A DNA stretch of 20,248 nt, from contig VHZZ01004050.1 of assembly GCA_009801015.1 (NCBI GenBank), forward strand, positions 7,385 to 27,632, written 5' to 3'. The position numbers and the translations under genes were made by a program. This DNA comes from Silene noctiflora (lineage: Eukaryota; Streptophyta; Magnoliopsida; Caryophyllales; Caryophyllaceae). Under the pieces are notes generated by a model. The model ran no database searches. It had not been told where the DNA came from and saw nothing but the letters and a program-made list of their open reading frames with translations. Shown piece by piece: positions 18,928 through 20,248 of this stretch (position 1 is its first letter; each line of letters begins with the position of its first letter).

Positions 18928-19497
18928 GATGTGCACATTAATGTCTTAAGTTATGGAGGGACACATGAGGTTGATTTACGTCATCTGGCATGGGCTCCGA
19001 GTCGCTTTCGGGCATGGTACCAACGGTGTGTCCGGAGTACCTTTTTACGGGTTCCGGTCCGGGCTGTTTTGGTGGGCGGTGCTGCGGTGCCGTCACCGGG
19101 TTGTGGGTACGTCTGGGTGTTTCCCGGTACCGAAGTGGTGTGGTTGAAGATTGTACCCCATGCATTGCATTGTCATATTTCATATCCGTGTTTCATTGTA
19201 GTGTCATATGTATTTACATTATCGAAACTGACCGTTTGTGGCTTCTGTTAACTGTCACCTATTTCCGAGGTGGCCTGTGTCGATCCATATGATATTTCCG
19301 ATCATATGGGGAGCAGGTTGATTACAAGATTTACGATGCATTCGAGATTTAGGGTCGTGCTTCGAGATTGGAGTCGAGTTAGTGGACATGAGATAGAGGT
19401 CGTTGTAGATGAGTTGTATTTATTATTCATGTTATTTGTAATCATTAAACTTATTTTATTAATAAGGTGTTCTTTTATTGAAGTTTTGAAACACTAC

Positions 19498-19511
19498 CTC
19501 GGGCAACCGAG
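19498..19511 (+). other. GNRA-tetraloop hairpin near the LTR terminus
   Basis: CTCGG-GCAA-CCGAG: a perfect 5-bp stem closed by GCAA, a GNRA loop, when read as plus-strand RNA. The inverted counterpart near 17309 reads GTCGG-ACAA-CCAAG on the minus strand, so the stem there is mostly lost. Confidence 0.55.
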
Positions 19512-19556
19512 ATGGTAATGCTTCAATTATATTGGCCGGATAATCGGGGTGTTACA

Positions 19557-20176
19557 ATAACTTATTAGGTTCTTTAACCCTCTTATTAGACTTTTCTAAT
19601 ATAGATCTAAGTTACTTGTTAAATTAGATGATGAGAATCTAGTTGCATGCAAACAAAAACAAGAATAAGAGAGAAAACAATGTTTTCCTTACAATAGAAT
19701 ATAGGAAAATATAGGCACAAGGAAGGACTCCTTTCAACCTTGTTCTTGAGCTATGAATATAAGGATGATCCTCTAAGTTTTAAATTAGAAACTCTCCTTT
19801 TGATTGCACCCAAGATTTCACCCAAATATTTCTAATAATATTAACTAGATATTATTTAGAAATTAGATCCCTTAATATTATTTTCTTACTACTTTAGTAA
19901 TTAGATAATAGTAATATGGTTGTGTGTGTATTCTAGAGAGATGTTTGCATTAGCATAGAATAATAAAAATGAGCAACAAAATTGCCCCTTTATAGTCCCA
20001 AAAACCGGCACCCCATAGTGCACTAGTGGGCTATTACTTTTTCTTATTTTATTTTTCTAGCTCACATAGGTATGATTGCATTAGGGTAGGTTATTGTCAT
20101 AAGCATGCAACTAGTTTAATGATTACATGCATGTTGATTATTAAACAAAATATAAAATAAAAAATGTTGTCCAACA
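19557..20176 (-). repeat. Probable Copia-like LTR interrupted by the chromovirus
   Basis: On the minus strand it opens with TGTTGGACAACA at 20176, has a good TATA box (CTATAAAGGGG, 19985-19995) about 180 bp in and an AT-rich leader after it. The chromovirus LTR ends at 19556 within it. No coding or PBS evidence; 20177-20248 is unassigned AT-rich flank. Confidence 0.4.
19985..19995 (-). promoter_or_regulatory. TATA box, minus strand
   Basis: CTATAAAGGGG on the minus strand, in the putative LTR beginning at 20176. The TATAAAGGGGC form is common in plant Copia LTR promoters. Confidence 0.45.
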
Positions 20177-20248
20177 ACATACATATTTCGGTCAACATGG
20201 GCATAAAATGGACCATTTTGATTTTGTAATGTTTGTCACACAAATATA

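Larger units (their letters stand above)
13345..19556 (-). mobile_element. Truncated Tekay/Del-like chromovirus (Ty3/gypsy)
   Basis: In sense (minus) order: LTR 19556-17238, iMet PBS 17234-17223, gag from 16427, CCHC knuckle 15573-15532, protease from 15253, RT 14700-13795, RNase H 13625-13350. The domain order and RT text match the Tekay/Del clade. Integrase, chromodomain, PPT and 3' LTR are absent; homology ends around 13345 against unrelated sequence. Many stops and frameshifts make it non-functional. Right flank after 19556 is ataac; no partner is available for a target duplication check. Confidence 0.85.
17238..19556 (-). repeat. 5' LTR of the Tekay/Del-like element (2.3 kb)
   Basis: Ends are TGTAACACC (17238) and GGTGTTACA (19556). 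The right end is set by the inverted terminus, and the left by the PBS. The two ends also share a longer imperfect inverted match: ATTACCATCTTGGTTGTCCG read inward from 17238, and ATTACCATCTCGGTTGCCCG read inward from 19556 on the other strand. Inside lies a 20-bp dyad lattice (18081-18207) followed, on the PLUS strand, by a TATA-like box and a C/T-rich leader, the opposite polarity to gag-pol. It could be one LTR with long inverted ends and an antisense promoter, or two LTRs fused head to head. Confidence 0.65.

Noticed and set aside
18841-19251. 136-codon plus frame in the GC-richer part of the LTR
   Set aside because: Overlapping frames of similar length exist on both strands there, the product has no recognisable domain, and it lies within an LTR.

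Overview
The window is a plant nuclear, repeat-rich intergenic region made almost entirely of nested, decayed LTR retrotransposons. The evidence for a plant is a tRNA-iMet primer-binding site next to a Tekay/Del-type Ty3/gypsy gag-pol, a tRNA-Asp primer-binding site of Athila type, GT-AG introns, and plant mobile domain (PMD) and DUF7745-like protein remnants. The sequence style recalls Caryophyllales, but that is only an impression. I see no intact cellular gene, rRNA, tRNA gene or CRISPR.

Layout. 1-191 is the start of a minus-strand Copia-like LTR. 192-715 is a decayed minus-strand DUF7745-like ORF. 1558-2286, 9724-9937 and 10528-10540 are exons of a minus-strand PMD pseudogene, split by a 7.3-kb Athila-type element (2402-9713, minus) with two long LTRs, a tRNA-Asp PBS and, instead of gag-pol, one unfamiliar acidic ORF. 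10541-13059 reads on the plus strand as the 3' end of a Tat/Ogre-like element: a six-copy minisatellite, a polypurine tract at 11462 and a 1.6-kb LTR with a TATA box at 11995. The PMD gene lies antisense just upstream of that LTR, the position described for extra ORFs of Tat elements. 13345-19556 is a minus-strand Tekay/Del-like chromovirus: a 2.3-kb LTR, an iMet PBS, broken gag, protease, reverse transcriptase and RNase H; it stops before integrase and chromodomain. 19557-20248 is probably part of another minus-strand LTR.

The most striking pattern is regulatory. The Athila-type LTRs and the Tekay-type LTR, which belong to different Ty3/gypsy lineages, both carry arrays of the dyad ACTCG-NN-CGAGT laid out on a roughly 20-bp lattice (about two helical turns). 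In the Athila LTRs the array lies just upstream of the TATA box. The Tat-like sequences carry a different family of paired dyads of similar arm-NN-arm design (GCAGCA-NN-TGCTGC). This looks like recurrent evolution of phased dyad arrays in LTR control regions.
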